Shown: positions 48,530 through 57,234 of the stretch, one piece after another
Position numbering within the stretch: the stretch's first letter is position 1
Layout of the letters: every line of letters starts with the position of its first letter
From: CALVZT01 sp964368755
Lineage (GTDB): Bacteria > Bacillota > Clostridia > Christensenellales > UBA1242
DNA: 64,000 bases
NCBI GenBank assembly: GCA_964368755.1
Contig: CAYJCR010000003.1
Coordinates: forward strand, 56,247 to 120,246
Direction: 5' to 3'
Notes under the pieces: generated by a model
Databases searched by the model: none
Seen by the model: only the letters and a program-made list of their open reading frames with translations
What the model was told of the DNA's origin: nothing
Made by a program: the position numbers and the translations under genes

Positions 48530-49312
48530 ATGATTTTGGGGGCTTTTTTGCTTATGAATATATGGATAATAGTGCTTTTGGGTGCGATACAAGGTTTGAC
48601 GGAGTTTTTGCCAATATCTTCAAGTGGACATCTAGTGCTTTTAGAAAAAATATTTGGTATACAAGACAACCTTATACTTCTTAATATATTTTTGCATCTT
48701 GGCTCGCTTGTCGCTGTCATTGTATATTACAGAAAAAGTCTATGGCAACAGCTCCAACACCCTTGGTGCGAAAAGAACTTCCTTTTGGTCACAGCTACCA
48801 TTCCTACGATTATTATTGTCCTTATCTTTGAACCTTTTATCGAAAGCTCATTTGGTGGACAATACCTGATAATAGGTTTTCTTATAACAGCCTTTTTGCT
48901 TGTACTTGCATCTTTTGAATATCGACAAAAGAAAGTATTTGGATATAAAACAAGTATTATTATGGGAATAACACAAGGTATAGCGACTTTGCCTGGAATA
49001 TCTAGGTCGGGAAGTACTCTTTGTGCAGGGTTGTTTTGTGGACAAGACAGAGAAGAGGCTGCGAACTTTTCTTTCCTTATGAGTATCCCTATTATACTAG
49101 CTTCGCTTGTCTATGAACTAACCAAACTTGATAGTATTGTATCTATATCATATCCTTGGTGGATAATACTAGTTGGAATGCTAATGTCTTTTGTATTCGG
49201 ATATCTTGCGATACGCTGGATGATACACATTGTCAAGAAAGCAAGGTTGTACTATTTTTCTATCTATCTTGTTATACTTTCTATCCTTATGTTTGCTTTT
49301 GGGTTGTATTGA
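48530..49312 (+). CDS. uppP: Undecaprenyl-diphosphatase (UppP/BacA)
   Basis: 260 residues, all membrane helices. It recycles undecaprenyl pyrophosphate, the lipid carrier for cell-wall precursors, and confers some bacitracin tolerance. The motifs are LTEFLPISSSGHLVL (residues 23-37, with the catalytic Glu and Ser-rich loop) and LPGISRSGSTL (near 152), with a second internal repeat half. The start is uncertain: ATG 48530 or ATG 48554 (MNIWIIVLLGAIQ), which is closer to the family's usual N-terminus. Neither has a good ribosome binding site. Located alone on the plus strand between two minus-strand groups. Confidence 0.92.
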   Translation: MILGAFLLMNIWIIVLLGAIQGLTEFLPISSSGHLVLLEKIFGIQDNLILLNIFLHLGSLVAVIVYYRKSLWQQLQHPWCEKNFLLVTATIPTIIIVLIFEPFIESSFGGQYLIIGFLITAFLLVLASFEYRQKKVFGYKTSIIMGITQGIATLPGISRSGSTLCAGLFCGQDREEAANFSFLMSIPIILASLVYELTKLDSIVSISYPWWIILVGMLMSFVFGYLAIRWMIHIVKKARLYYFSIYLVILSILMFAFGLY

Positions 49313-49321
49313 TTGCTTACA

Positions 49322-49354
49322 CAAAAAAAACAACAGCCCAATATAGACTGTTGT
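49322..49354 (-). terminator. Terminator of the second P-type ATPase gene
   Basis: 7-bp stem ACAACAG/CTGTTGT (49330-49336 with 49348-49354), followed on the minus strand by a T tract. Confidence 0.75.
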
Positions 49355-49363
49355 CAAAAGTGT

Positions 49364-52306
49364 TTATTCTTGGTTTGATTTATTAACGCTTTTGTTAGAC
49401 AAATTTATGCTACTAGATGAAGTATCTATATCGTATTCGTCGCTAGGCTTTTCTTCTTGCTTAGGCGAGACTTTTGATACACTCTTGACTTCGTTACGCG
49501 TGACTTCTATGAAGTTTCGTTGGAAGTCCCACATATAGTCGCAGACTTTGATAAGTAATGGATAAATATATACTGCACATAGTACAAGAATAATCATAAA
49601 GAACTTATTCTGCAAAGTCAACTCTGCGTATTGGAAGAAACTTGCTGGCAAGACAAACAACGCAATCAAACTAATAACTAGTGTTGAACTAACAAGGATG
49701 CCTCTATATAGGTCGTATGGCTTACATACTCTAAGAAGTATTACAAATCCTGTGAATAGCATAACGATAGAAGCCATTGTTTCTCTTTGTCCTAGTGTAG
49801 GAACAAAGTAATCATACACATAACATAGTATAACGTTGATCGAAAGTATCAAAGCACCTGGCAAGGCTTTGGAGATAAGGTTGGACATAAAGGTACCTTT
49901 GATTTCTTCTTTGTTGGTCTGCAACGATAAGAAGAATGCCGGAATACCTATACAGAATGTCTCGAGAAGCAATATTTGATTAGGCGCAAATGCATATTCT
50001 ATCTGGGTAATCAGACAGAAGATTGTGATAAACATTGTCATAAAGGTCTTCATCAAGAATAGTGATGATGACTTGGATATATTGTTGATAACCCTTCTAC
50101 CTTCGGCTACAACAGATGGCATACTTGCGAAGTTGCTATCCAAAAGAACTAGGTTAGACACATTACGTGCTGCTTCACTTCCACTTGCCATAGCTATAGA
50201 ACAATCGGCTTCTTTGAGTGCTAGAATATCGTTAACTCCATCTCCTGTCATTGCAACTCGATGTCCTTTGGATTTGAGCGCTTTGACCAAAATACATTTC
50301 TGCTCAGGACTTACACGTCCAAATACTGAGTACTTCTCAGCGGCATTGATAACTTCTGATTCTGACAAACCTTCTAGGCTAATGTATTTGTCAGCATTCT
50401 CTATACCAACTCTTCTACTTACTTCGCTTACTGTGATTGGATTGTCTCCTGAGATGATCTTGATCTTAACACCATTGTCGTTAAACCACTTGATTGTTGC
50501 AGCTGCATCTTCTCTTATGTGGTCTTCGATAGCAATGAGAGCTACTGGAATACATTCTTTAGGGGCAGTGTCATTAGCAATTGGGTCTTGGCTATATGCT
50601 ACAAGCAATACTCTAAGTCCTGCTTTTGCGTAGCGCTTAACTTTCTCTTCTATAGTCGTGTTGTGCTTGCGATATACAAACTCCGGCGCACCCATAATAT
50701 ACGTGCCTTCCTTGAATGTAACAGCACTAAGCTTGTTGGCGCTAGAGAATGGAAGTAATATCTTAGGCGACAATAATTTGTTCCTGCCGAAACTAAGCGC
50801 TAGAGCTTGCGATGTCATATTGTTATCTTCGAGAGCATCAAGCATAGAGCCTATTATTTCTTTGGCAGTGAACTTCTGTGGATTGATGAAGTTGACAACT
50901 TCTTTGACTTTCATAGTACCATCTGTGATTGTTCCTGTCTTATCAAGACACAACACATCAGTTCTTGCTAGCATCTCTATACTGTACAAGTCTTGAACCA
51001 ATGTCTTTTTCTTCGCCAACTTAACAACACCTACTGCAAGCGCAACGCTTGTGAGTAAGAACATTCCTGCTGGTATCATACCGATGATTGAACCTGCAGT
51101 TTTTGTGATCGATATTGCAACACTTCCTGAAATCTTAATGTTGTTAAGATAAGTAAGTGCTGCTAGTGGAATAATTATTACACCTATACAACCTATGATC
51201 AATTTGAGACTACGAAGTAGTTCACTCTTTGGCTTAGTATACTCCTTTGCCTTAGCTGCAAGTTTGGCAGAATAATTATCGTCTCCGACTTTGTCTACTT
51301 GTGCTGTACATTTGCCACTTGATATAAAACTACCACTGTAGAGAATGTCGCCTTTTTTCTTTTTGATAGGAGCACTTTCACCAGTAAGCAAGCTTTCGTT
51401 TACTTCAACAGCTCCCGACAAGACTATGCTATCTGCACATACTTGATTACCAAGTTCGAAGAATATGATGTCATCAAGAACTATCTCTTCAACTGGTACG
51501 GTAACAATCTTTTTATTCCTTAGAAGTTGTGCCGTAGGTGCTGTTATTAGCGATATCTTCTCAATAGTTTTCTTTGCTCTTATCTCTTGTATGATACCTA
51601 TAACAATGTTGCATAGAAATACAGCTACAAAGAATAAGTTAGAATATGACCCTACTGCTATCAATGCAGCTGCTACTGCAAAACATAGCAAGTTGAAGAA
51701 TGTACATATGTTGCCAATAAAAATACTCTTATATGTCTTTGCGTTAGTATTATTGACTACGTTTGTTAGTCCATTATCTATCTGAGATTGCACTTGCTCC
51801 TTTGTAAGCCCCGTTTTAACGTCTGTCTCTATACGAACAATCTTTCTATTCTTTATATTTTGCTTTGCCTTCTTCTTTTTCATAAAAATAGGCTTTGGCT
51901 CTTTGATCTCTTTGACCTTGTCTTTGCCTACTACAATACTCGTAGCAGTCGTCTCGCCTTTAGAAAACTCTTCAAGTTTCTTTGATTCTTTTTCTCTTTT
52001 TTCTTTTTTTAACTGTCTAAGAGTCTTATCAGCTTCCTCAGACTTATCTTTGGCAACAATCTTTTTGACTTCATTTGTATCTTTTGTATTTACTTTCTTT
52101 GGCTCTTTTTCTTTCTTAGAAAATACACCCTTTTTCTCTACTGCTGGCTTCCTTGGCTCATTGCTCTTAGTAGATATGGCAGCCATTGGTTGTACATTAT
52201 CTCCAAGCGTAGGAACACTAGCAACGGCTTGTTTGCCCTTGCTTTTGGAATTCGTTTGCTTTTTTTGAGAAGGAACAACCTTCTTTTCTTGAGTTGGAGT
52301 ATTCAT
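49364..52306 (-). CDS. Cation-translocating P-type ATPase with long basic N-terminal extension
   Basis: 980 residues. The first 160 are low-complexity, Lys/Glu-rich and probably disordered cytoplasmic. Then a full pump: actuator LTGES (near 307), M4 motif IPAGMFLLTS (411-420) where most pumps have PEGL or CPC, phosphorylation site LDKTGT (454-459), hinge TGDGVNDILALKEAD, and six C-terminal helices. It resembles the CtpE-like branch of bacterial P-type ATPases; ion unknown (Ca2+ is proposed for CtpE). ATG has GGAGAC upstream. A similar basic tail is unusual for the family. It follows the MBL-fold gene by 18 bases. Confidence 0.85.
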   Translation of the reverse strand: MNTPTQEKKVVPSQKKQTNSKSKGKQAVASVPTLGDNVQPMAAISTKSNEPRKPAVEKKGVFSKKEKEPKKVNTKDTNEVKKIVAKDKSEEADKTLRQLKKEKREKESKKLEEFSKGETTATSIVVGKDKVKEIKEPKPIFMKKKKAKQNIKNRKIVRIETDVKTGLTKEQVQSQIDNGLTNVVNNTNAKTYKSIFIGNICTFFNLLCFAVAAALIAVGSYSNLFFVAVFLCNIVIGIIQEIRAKKTIEKISLITAPTAQLLRNKKIVTVPVEEIVLDDIIFFELGNQVCADSIVLSGAVEVNESLLTGESAPIKKKKGDILYSGSFISSGKCTAQVDKVGDDNYSAKLAAKAKEYTKPKSELLRSLKLIIGCIGVIIIPLAALTYLNNIKISGSVAISITKTAGSIIGMIPAGMFLLTSVALAVGVVKLAKKKTLVQDLYSIEMLARTDVLCLDKTGTITDGTMKVKEVVNFINPQKFTAKEIIGSMLDALEDNNMTSQALALSFGRNKLLSPKILLPFSSANKLSAVTFKEGTYIMGAPEFVYRKHNTTIEEKVKRYAKAGLRVLLVAYSQDPIANDTAPKECIPVALIAIEDHIREDAAATIKWFNDNGVKIKIISGDNPITVSEVSRRVGIENADKYISLEGLSESEVINAAEKYSVFGRVSPEQKCILVKALKSKGHRVAMTGDGVNDILALKEADCSIAMASGSEAARNVSNLVLLDSNFASMPSVVAEGRRVINNISKSSSLFLMKTFMTMFITIFCLITQIEYAFAPNQILLLETFCIGIPAFFLSLQTNKEEIKGTFMSNLISKALPGALILSINVILCYVYDYFVPTLGQRETMASIVMLFTGFVILLRVCKPYDLYRGILVSSTLVISLIALFVLPASFFQYAELTLQNKFFMIILVLCAVYIYPLLIKVCDYMWDFQRNFIEVTRNEVKSVSKVSPKQEEKPSDEYDIDTSSSSINLSNKSVNKSNQE

Positions 52307-52324
52307 TCGCTTTTGTCTCCGATT

Positions 52325-53044
52325 TTATATTTGGATTATTTCGCCATCGTACGGGGTAACAAACTCCTTGTATGCTATCTCGAATGATGGCTCTGCCATG
52401 TGTACTGGATAAATTATCTTGCTTGGATATTTCTTAGCTATTTTTACAAAATCATTATATCCCAAATGATTAGGTGTCGTATGTACTTCTGCCATATCTA
52501 GCATACATACTTCTGATGATTCTATAAGCCTAAATATATTGTTGCACATTGTTGTATCACCGGAGAATGCCACTGCTTTGCCAGTAGATTTCTCTGTAAC
52601 AATGTATCCGTGATTGGTTATCTTGCCGTGGTCCATCTTGACAACTTCAACTACATAATCTCCTATATCTATGAGTGCATTAGGCTTAGCTTCTATTACT
52701 TCAAAGTATTTGTCAAAAGCTATGTCTTGGTATTGATCGCTTGCAGCAAACTTAAGTAGACTCATTATCTTTCGTTTGCCACCCGGTGGAGTTATTATTT
52801 TAATAACCTTGTTTGGTCTCATGTATAGAGCAATATCATATATGATAATAGATATGTCAAAGTAGTGATCAGAGTGAAAGTGCGTAAGCAGAATACAATC
52901 AAGATTGTCATCTCTCTTACCCAACTTATATAAACTCTTCATTATCCCTTGTGGGACATCTATCATTACCTTATCATCAATAAGAAAGCACGAGTTTTCT
53001 CTTTTTGTCCAAGTGCAACCAGAACCGACTATTGTAAGTTTCAT
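52325..53044 (-). CDS. Metallo-beta-lactamase-fold hydrolase (RNase Z-like)
   Basis: 239 residues. The MBL fold shows LTIVGSGCTWTKRENS, then the metal site THFHSDHYFD (near 60), a middle His in KMDHGKITNHG, Asp in FSGDTTMC, and a late His in YPVHMAEP. It is like ribonuclease Z/ElaC or arylsulfatase-type hydrolases but lacks an obvious tRNA-binding exosite arm, so substrate is open. I chose ATG 53044 (MKLTIVGSG) with GAGGAAAT upstream; the in-frame open frame extends 16 codons further with a hydrophobic, unlikely N-terminus. Upstream of the P-type ATPase gene in the same unit. Confidence 0.85.
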   Translation of the reverse strand: MKLTIVGSGCTWTKRENSCFLIDDKVMIDVPQGIMKSLYKLGKRDDNLDCILLTHFHSDHYFDISIIIYDIALYMRPNKVIKIITPPGGKRKIMSLLKFAASDQYQDIAFDKYFEVIEAKPNALIDIGDYVVEVVKMDHGKITNHGYIVTEKSTGKAVAFSGDTTMCNNIFRLIESSEVCMLDMAEVHTTPNHLGYNDFVKIAKKYPSKIIYPVHMAEPSFEIAYKEFVTPYDGEIIQI

Positions 53045-53098
53045 TATTTCCTCATTTATTATAATTATGATATATATATTACATATTAACACATAAAC

Positions 53099-53141
53099 AA
53101 CAAATCAAGCAATAAAAACAAGGCAAATAACTTGATTTGTT
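53099..53141. repeat. Inverted repeat in the MBL-PAP2 intergenic region
   Basis: 11-base perfect arms AACAAATCAAG (53099-53109) and CTTGATTTGTT (53131-53141) separated by 21 bases. It may be a weak terminator of the PAP2 gene (no good T tract) or a binding site before the MBL gene. The other 186 bases of 53045-53230 show no gene. Confidence 0.5.
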
Positions 53142-53230
53142 CTTCTGATGATAATTGTCAATCGCCAATCAATTCAATAGCTAGCGTCCTATTGTTTCCC
53201 TTAAAAATTCAACATTATCAAAAGCAATTC

Positions 53231-53839
53231 TTACTTTTTTGTTCGTTTTGAAATCAATTTTTCTAGCCTATCTCCGACCTTAAAAACTCTAAGCAAAATA
53301 TATATTGGTACCATTATTGCAAGAGATGCAACAAAGTCAAGGAAGTAGTGTTGCTTAATAAACACCGTAGAAAGAACAACCATAATAGAGCAAACAATAA
53401 CAATCACTCTATACCACCACTTCATGCTTTTTTGATTGTGTACAGCAATAACACAGGCTATTGCCATAAAGCAATGCTGGCTAGGCAATAAGTTGGTCGG
53501 CCTGCTTGCGTTCCACGTCCATAACATGAATCTATCACTGAACGATTGTGCAACAATTTGAGGTTTAATCATTTCCGTCTGCCAAAAATAATACACTACT
53601 CCACTTATGGCAAAGCATATTATTGCTAAAACTACAAGGTTATATAGGTCTTTTTTGCTACAACTTGCCAAATAAAAATAAGTAATGATTGCCATAGGAA
53701 AAGTCAAATAATAAAAATATACAAACCAACTAACAACAGGAATATAATCATCAATCACGCACTTGGGTTGAAAACCATGAGGCTTACCAAACCACTGATT
53801 GAAGCCCCAAGATAGTAACAACGTTATCAAAAATATCAC
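53231..53839 (-). CDS. PAP2-family membrane phosphatase (frameshifted at its 5' end)
   Basis: 202 residues are readable from a GTG. The PAP2 motifs are RPTNLLPSQHCFMA (S-x-x-H type, with the catalytic His) and FIKQHYFLDF (distal His and Asp), within five or six membrane helices. Members dephosphorylate lipid phosphates, for example undecaprenyl pyrophosphate or phosphatidate. The frame stays open upstream of the GTG without a usable start. A start with a good ribosome binding site exists at 53942 in the next frame, so the gene probably begins there and is broken by one extra A in a run of six (53877-53882). Confidence 0.75.
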   Translation of the reverse strand: MIFLITLLLSWGFNQWFGKPHGFQPKCVIDDYIPVVSWFVYFYYLTFPMAIITYFYLASCSKKDLYNLVVLAIICFAISGVVYYFWQTEMIKPQIVAQSFSDRFMLWTWNASRPTNLLPSQHCFMAIACVIAVHNQKSMKWWYRVIVIVCSIMVVLSTVFIKQHYFLDFVASLAIMVPIYILLRVFKVGDRLEKLISKRTKK

Positions 53840-53942
53840 AAAAGGAATAATTGCATACTTTATTTTTGCAAACCAGTTTTTTGTGATTGTTTTGTGTAAT
53901 AGGTTGTTCTTCGCATTGTTTTATTTTGTTATCTTTTGTCAT
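53840..53942 (-). other. Out-of-frame N-terminus of the PAP2 gene
   Basis: ATG 53942 has AGGAA seven bases upstream. It reads MTKDNKIKQCEEQPITQNNH and then meets a run of six A. Dropping one A continues as KNWFAKIKYAIIPFVIF and enters the first PAP2 membrane helix. Sequencing or assembly error, or a genuine inactivating mutation, would both explain this. Confidence 0.6.
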
Positions 53943-53992
53943 AATACAATTCCTATAGTTTGTGTGTCGTTAGTAATATAATTATTTTTTTG

Positions 53993-54871
53993 TTACAAGT
54001 CGTTGTCGTCAAAGTCTGGTATAAAAGCACAGCCACTGCTTGATTTGTCTTGCATATATCCATCGAATCCAAGTTTGCGAGCATATAACAATACCCTAGT
54101 ATATTCGATAGGCTTAGTTCTATGATTTAGTTCTGGGTAATCGCTTGCTTTGTAATATGGTGTATATTGGTTCATTAGGCTTAATGTTACTTTGTTACCA
54201 AACTCACTATGTAGCCAATCTAGTATCTTAATGCTATCGTCAGAGCATTCTGGAAGCACCATATGTCGCACTATAACGCCCTTCTGCATAATACCGTCGA
54301 CTATTTGGTCGGTTGGTTGTTGTTTTTTCATCTCAATTATTGCATTTTTTGCAATTTTGAAGTAATCGGGACATGCAGAATACTTGCTGGATAACGCTTC
54401 GTCATAGTACTTGCAATCAACAAGATATATGTCAACAAATCCTTTGAGTTTATGTAACATTGAGACATCTTCATATCCACTACAATTATATACAATTGGA
54501 ATATGTGGTCGGTATATATTGAACGCTTCAACTATCTTATCAAAAAAATGCGTTGGTGTTACCAAATTAATGTTATGGGCACCCATTTTTTCTAACTTTT
54601 TTACTATATCTATGAAGTCTTTTGTGGATATATTTTTGCCCTTGCCCAAGTGGCTTATTTCATAATTTTGACAATACACACATCTTAATGAACAACCACT
54701 AAAAAATATTGTGCCACTACCCTTCGTCCCACTTATGCATGGTTCTTCCCAATGGTGTAACATAAACTTGGCGACCCTTAATGAGTCGCCCGTTTGACAA
54801 TATCCATATCTTACATTCCGGTCCACATTGCATTTGCGTGGGCATTGATTACATAGCATATTATTAACCAT
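53993..54871 (-). CDS. Radical SAM protein of the PflA/PflX type
   Basis: 292 residues. A cysteine-rich N-terminus (Cys7, 10, 14 and 25, in CNQCPRKC and GYC) precedes the radical SAM cluster motif GCSLRCVYCQN (Cys60, 64, 67). Then come the usual glycine-rich and strand motifs (NLVTPTHFFDKIVEA, DIYLVDCKYYD). It resembles PflX, a pyruvate-formate-lyase-activase relative of unknown target, and may make a radical on another protein or small molecule. The start overlaps the stop of the upstream dNMP kinase gene by eight bases, so the two are co-translated. No glycyl-radical enzyme is nearby. Confidence 0.85.
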   Translation of the reverse strand: MVNNMLCNQCPRKCNVDRNVRYGYCQTGDSLRVAKFMLHHWEEPCISGTKGSGTIFFSGCSLRCVYCQNYEISHLGKGKNISTKDFIDIVKKLEKMGAHNINLVTPTHFFDKIVEAFNIYRPHIPIVYNCSGYEDVSMLHKLKGFVDIYLVDCKYYDEALSSKYSACPDYFKIAKNAIIEMKKQQPTDQIVDGIMQKGVIVRHMVLPECSDDSIKILDWLHSEFGNKVTLSLMNQYTPYYKASDYPELNHRTKPIEYTRVLLYARKLGFDGYMQDKSSSGCAFIPDFDDNDL

Positions 54872-55397
54872 CTATTTCTTTTGCAATTATTTCACACTCT
54901 CTTTGGAGGCCTTCTAAAGTATCATTGATTATCACTCTGTCAAACTTATAGTTATCAAGAGCAACTTCTGTGATATGCCTCTGCTGTTCCAAGGTTAGTG
55001 GAGAAACATAATTGATTCTATTGACTCTTATAGCCAACGCTTTATCTCCAAAGTGTTGCTTCACTGTATCTATCTCGTCTGGCATACGTATATCTGATAC
55101 AAATACATAATCGAACTCAGTCTCAATGCCTGTAAGTATTTCCAAGAATATCTTTGCCCATATGTGAGGATTGTTCTTCCTACAAACATCAGTCCCTACG
55201 TGTTGCAAAATTGTTCTTCCTTTCTCATCTTTTTGACCGTCCCAACCGAAGTATTTGGTACAAACGTATTTGAGAGAATCTCCTACTTGCATAGTTAGAC
55301 AATTGTTACCTTTGTCTGTCAAAATCTTTTTGATTCTTCCTGCAGTCTCATCTTTGCCATGAGTTGCTTTGCCACTAACAATAATAATCTTTTTCAT
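54864..55397 (-). CDS. Deoxynucleoside monophosphate kinase-like protein
   Basis: 177 residues of the P-loop NMP-kinase superfamily. Walker A is SGKATHGKDETA (8-19) in the G-x4-G-K-D form typical of phage T4-type dNMP kinases. Supporting segments are GDSLKYVCTKYFGWDG and VFVSDIRMPDEIDTVK. It would phosphorylate dNMPs with ATP. This phage-like enzyme is common in clostridial genomes without a prophage; no phage gene is nearby. AGGAGAAAG precedes the ATG. It overlaps the radical SAM gene downstream. Confidence 0.82.
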   Translation of the reverse strand: MKKIIIVSGKATHGKDETAGRIKKILTDKGNNCLTMQVGDSLKYVCTKYFGWDGQKDEKGRTILQHVGTDVCRKNNPHIWAKIFLEILTGIETEFDYVFVSDIRMPDEIDTVKQHFGDKALAIRVNRINYVSPLTLEQQRHITEVALDNYKFDRVIINDTLEGLQRECEIIAKEIDG

Positions 55398-55470
55398 ACT
55401 TTCTCCTATTTGCTTAAAATGATTTTATCACACTATGATAGTTTGTCCAAATATTTTGTTGGATAATAAT

Positions 55471-55500
55471 AAAAAAACCTTGGCAATATTCCAAGGTTTT
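55471..55500 (-). terminator. Terminator of the SPFH-NfeD unit
   Basis: 10-bp stem AAAACCTTGG/CCAAGGTTTT (55474-55483 with 55491-55500), 7-base loop, followed by a run of T on the minus strand. It lies between the SPFH stop and the dNMP kinase start. Confidence 0.9.
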
Positions 55501-55506
55501 GTATTG

Positions 55507-56427
55507 TTATTTTGTTTTCTCTTTGCCTTTCTTCTTATCTGTTTTGACTACTTCTGCCATACTTGTAAGAAGTCCTGATACATTAGCAAGGTCACTAGGA
55601 ACAATTATCTTCGTGCTCTCGCCTTGAGCAAGAACTTTGAGTGCTTCATATCCTTGAAGTGTAAGGTATGCACTATCTGGATGAGCATTGTTGATCATTT
55701 TGATTGCTGCTGCTGTACCTTCTGCTTCGGACATAACTGATACACGTTTTGCCTCAGCTCTTAGAATAGCTGCTTCTTTCTCACCTTCGGCTACAAGAAT
55801 ATTACTTCTCTTCTCACCCTCTGCTCTAAGTATTGACTCACGTCTCTCACGCTCTGCTCTCATCTGTTTTTCCATCGCTACTTGAATCTCTTTAGGAGGG
55901 AGAATGTCTTTGAGCTCAACACGGTTGATCTTGATACCCCATGGATCAGTTGCTTCATCAAGGATCGTTCTCATCTTTGTATTGATTGTGTCACGAGATG
56001 TAAGTGTCTGATCAAGTTCTAATTCGCCGACAATGTTACGAAGAGTTGTTGCTGTTAAGTTCTCAACTGCACTGAATGGATCTTCAACACCATAAGCGTA
56101 TAGCTTAGGATCTGTGACTTGAAGGTATACAACTGTATTGATAAGCATTGTTACGTTATCTTTGGTTATAACGCCCTGTGGCTTGAAGTCTGCTACACGC
56201 TCTTTAAGAGATATTCTCTTAGCAGGTACATCGTTGTCCATATGGACTGTAACAATTTTGTCAAAGAATGGCAATATCATATAGACGCCTGTGTGGAGAG
56301 TTCTGTGATACTTACCAAGTCTCTCTACAACGGCTGCTGTTGATTGTTGAACAACTTTGATTGATAATGCTAGTAATATAAGCGCTACTGCTGATAATAC
56401 TGAAATAATAACAATAAATGTAGTCAT
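55507..56427 (-). CDS. SPFH domain protein (stomatin/QmcA type)
   Basis: 306 residues. An N-terminal membrane helix (5-26) is followed by the SPFH domain (about 27-190, with TAAVVERLGKYHRTL and GVITKDNVTM) and a coiled coil rich in Ala/Glu (about 195-250). It ends with a Lys-rich tail. It forms oligomeric membrane scaffolds, thought to organise membrane microdomains with NfeD. Its ATG lies two bases from the NfeD gene, an operon common in bacteria. GGGGGAT serves as ribosome binding site. Confidence 0.93.
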   Translation of the reverse strand: MTTFIVIISVLSAVALILLALSIKVVQQSTAAVVERLGKYHRTLHTGVYMILPFFDKIVTVHMDNDVPAKRISLKERVADFKPQGVITKDNVTMLINTVVYLQVTDPKLYAYGVEDPFSAVENLTATTLRNIVGELELDQTLTSRDTINTKMRTILDEATDPWGIKINRVELKDILPPKEIQVAMEKQMRAERERRESILRAEGEKRSNILVAEGEKEAAILRAEAKRVSVMSEAEGTAAAIKMINNAHPDSAYLTLQGYEALKVLAQGESTKIIVPSDLANVSGLLTSMAEVVKTDKKKGKEKTK

Positions 56428-56429
56428 AA

Positions 56430-57086
56430 TTATTTATCCCCCTTGGTTTTGGTACTTGTAGTTTTCTTTACAGTGGAAGTTTGCTTTGGTGCTTGCTTGG
56501 TTGTGTTTGTTGTCTTCTTTGGAGTTTGTTTAGTTGCACTAGTTGCTTTTGTGCTAGTTTTTGAAGAAGATACTTTCTTTGTTACAGCAGGAGTTGATTT
56601 AGGAGCCTTTGGGGCTACTTTTTTCTCTTCTACAACTGGTTGATCATTGACAACTGCCTTAGCCTCTTCTCTTTTGACAATCATTTTGTTACCTTGTATC
56701 TCGATTGTTATTACTCTTGCGCCTTCTTCAATCTCGCTACCGTCTTGAGTAGTAACATTCCAAGTAATGTCATTAACTTTGATTGTTCCCATACTATCAC
56801 TTTTGATTGGTGTCAAAAGTTTGTATGCTTTGTTGATAATAAGGTCTGTGTTTGTGTTCTCTTTGTTCTTCAACAAATATTTGAGTGCAAGATTCCTAAA
56901 TCCTAACAAGCACACAATAGATATTGCTGAGAATACCGAGATGTGTATTGCAGGGCCTACCCCACACGCTGCTAGTATAAGTGCTACAAGTCCACCTACT
57001 GAAAACCATATAGTTACGAACTCAAATGTAATAAACTCAATAACTAGACTTAACACTACAACTGCTAACCATATCCATACCCACAT
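56430..57086 (-). CDS. NfeD-family membrane protein with basic C-terminal tail
   Basis: 218 residues. Membrane helices at the N-terminus (about 1-70), then an OB-fold domain (about 90-145, KLLTPIKSDSMGTIKVND, VTTQDGSEIEEGARV). The last 60-70 residues are unusual for NfeD: a Lys/Thr/Ser/Pro/Ala-rich, strongly basic, low-complexity tail with KTTxxTKQxPK-type repeats, resembling histone-H1-like tails. NfeD partners SPFH proteins, whose gene follows two bases downstream. AAGGAG precedes the ATG. Transcribed in the same direction as gyrA but separated from it by a terminator. Confidence 0.88.
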   Translation of the reverse strand: MWVWIWLAVVVLSLVIEFITFEFVTIWFSVGGLVALILAACGVGPAIHISVFSAISIVCLLGFRNLALKYLLKNKENTNTDLIINKAYKLLTPIKSDSMGTIKVNDITWNVTTQDGSEIEEGARVITIEIQGNKMIVKREEAKAVVNDQPVVEEKKVAPKAPKSTPAVTKKVSSSKTSTKATSATKQTPKKTTNTTKQAPKQTSTVKKTTSTKTKGDK

Positions 57087-57185
57087 AATAAATCTCCTTT
57101 ATCTTAGTTTGATAACATTGTAGCACAACCCTTCTATTATTCAAAATGTTTTGCCAAGATTTATTATATTGTATGCTTTACTAAA

Positions 57186-57224
57186 CAAAAAAATAAGAGT
57201 CCAACGTTATTTGTGAACTCTTAC
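57186..57224 (-). terminator. Terminator of gyrA
   Basis: 7-bp stem TAAGAGT/ACTCTTA (57194-57200 with 57217-57223) followed on the minus strand by a T tract. Confidence 0.75.
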
Positions 57225-57234
57225 TTTTGTTAAA

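Noticed and set aside
53877..53883. Programmed -1 frameshift at A AAA AAC in the PAP2 gene
   Set aside because: The shift needed is +1 (one A fewer), and the heptamer is not in the required phase.
54864..55397. Prophage remnant based on the phage-type dNMP kinase
   Set aside because: No other phage gene, integrase or attachment site lies nearby, and the gene overlaps a radical SAM gene in an operon.
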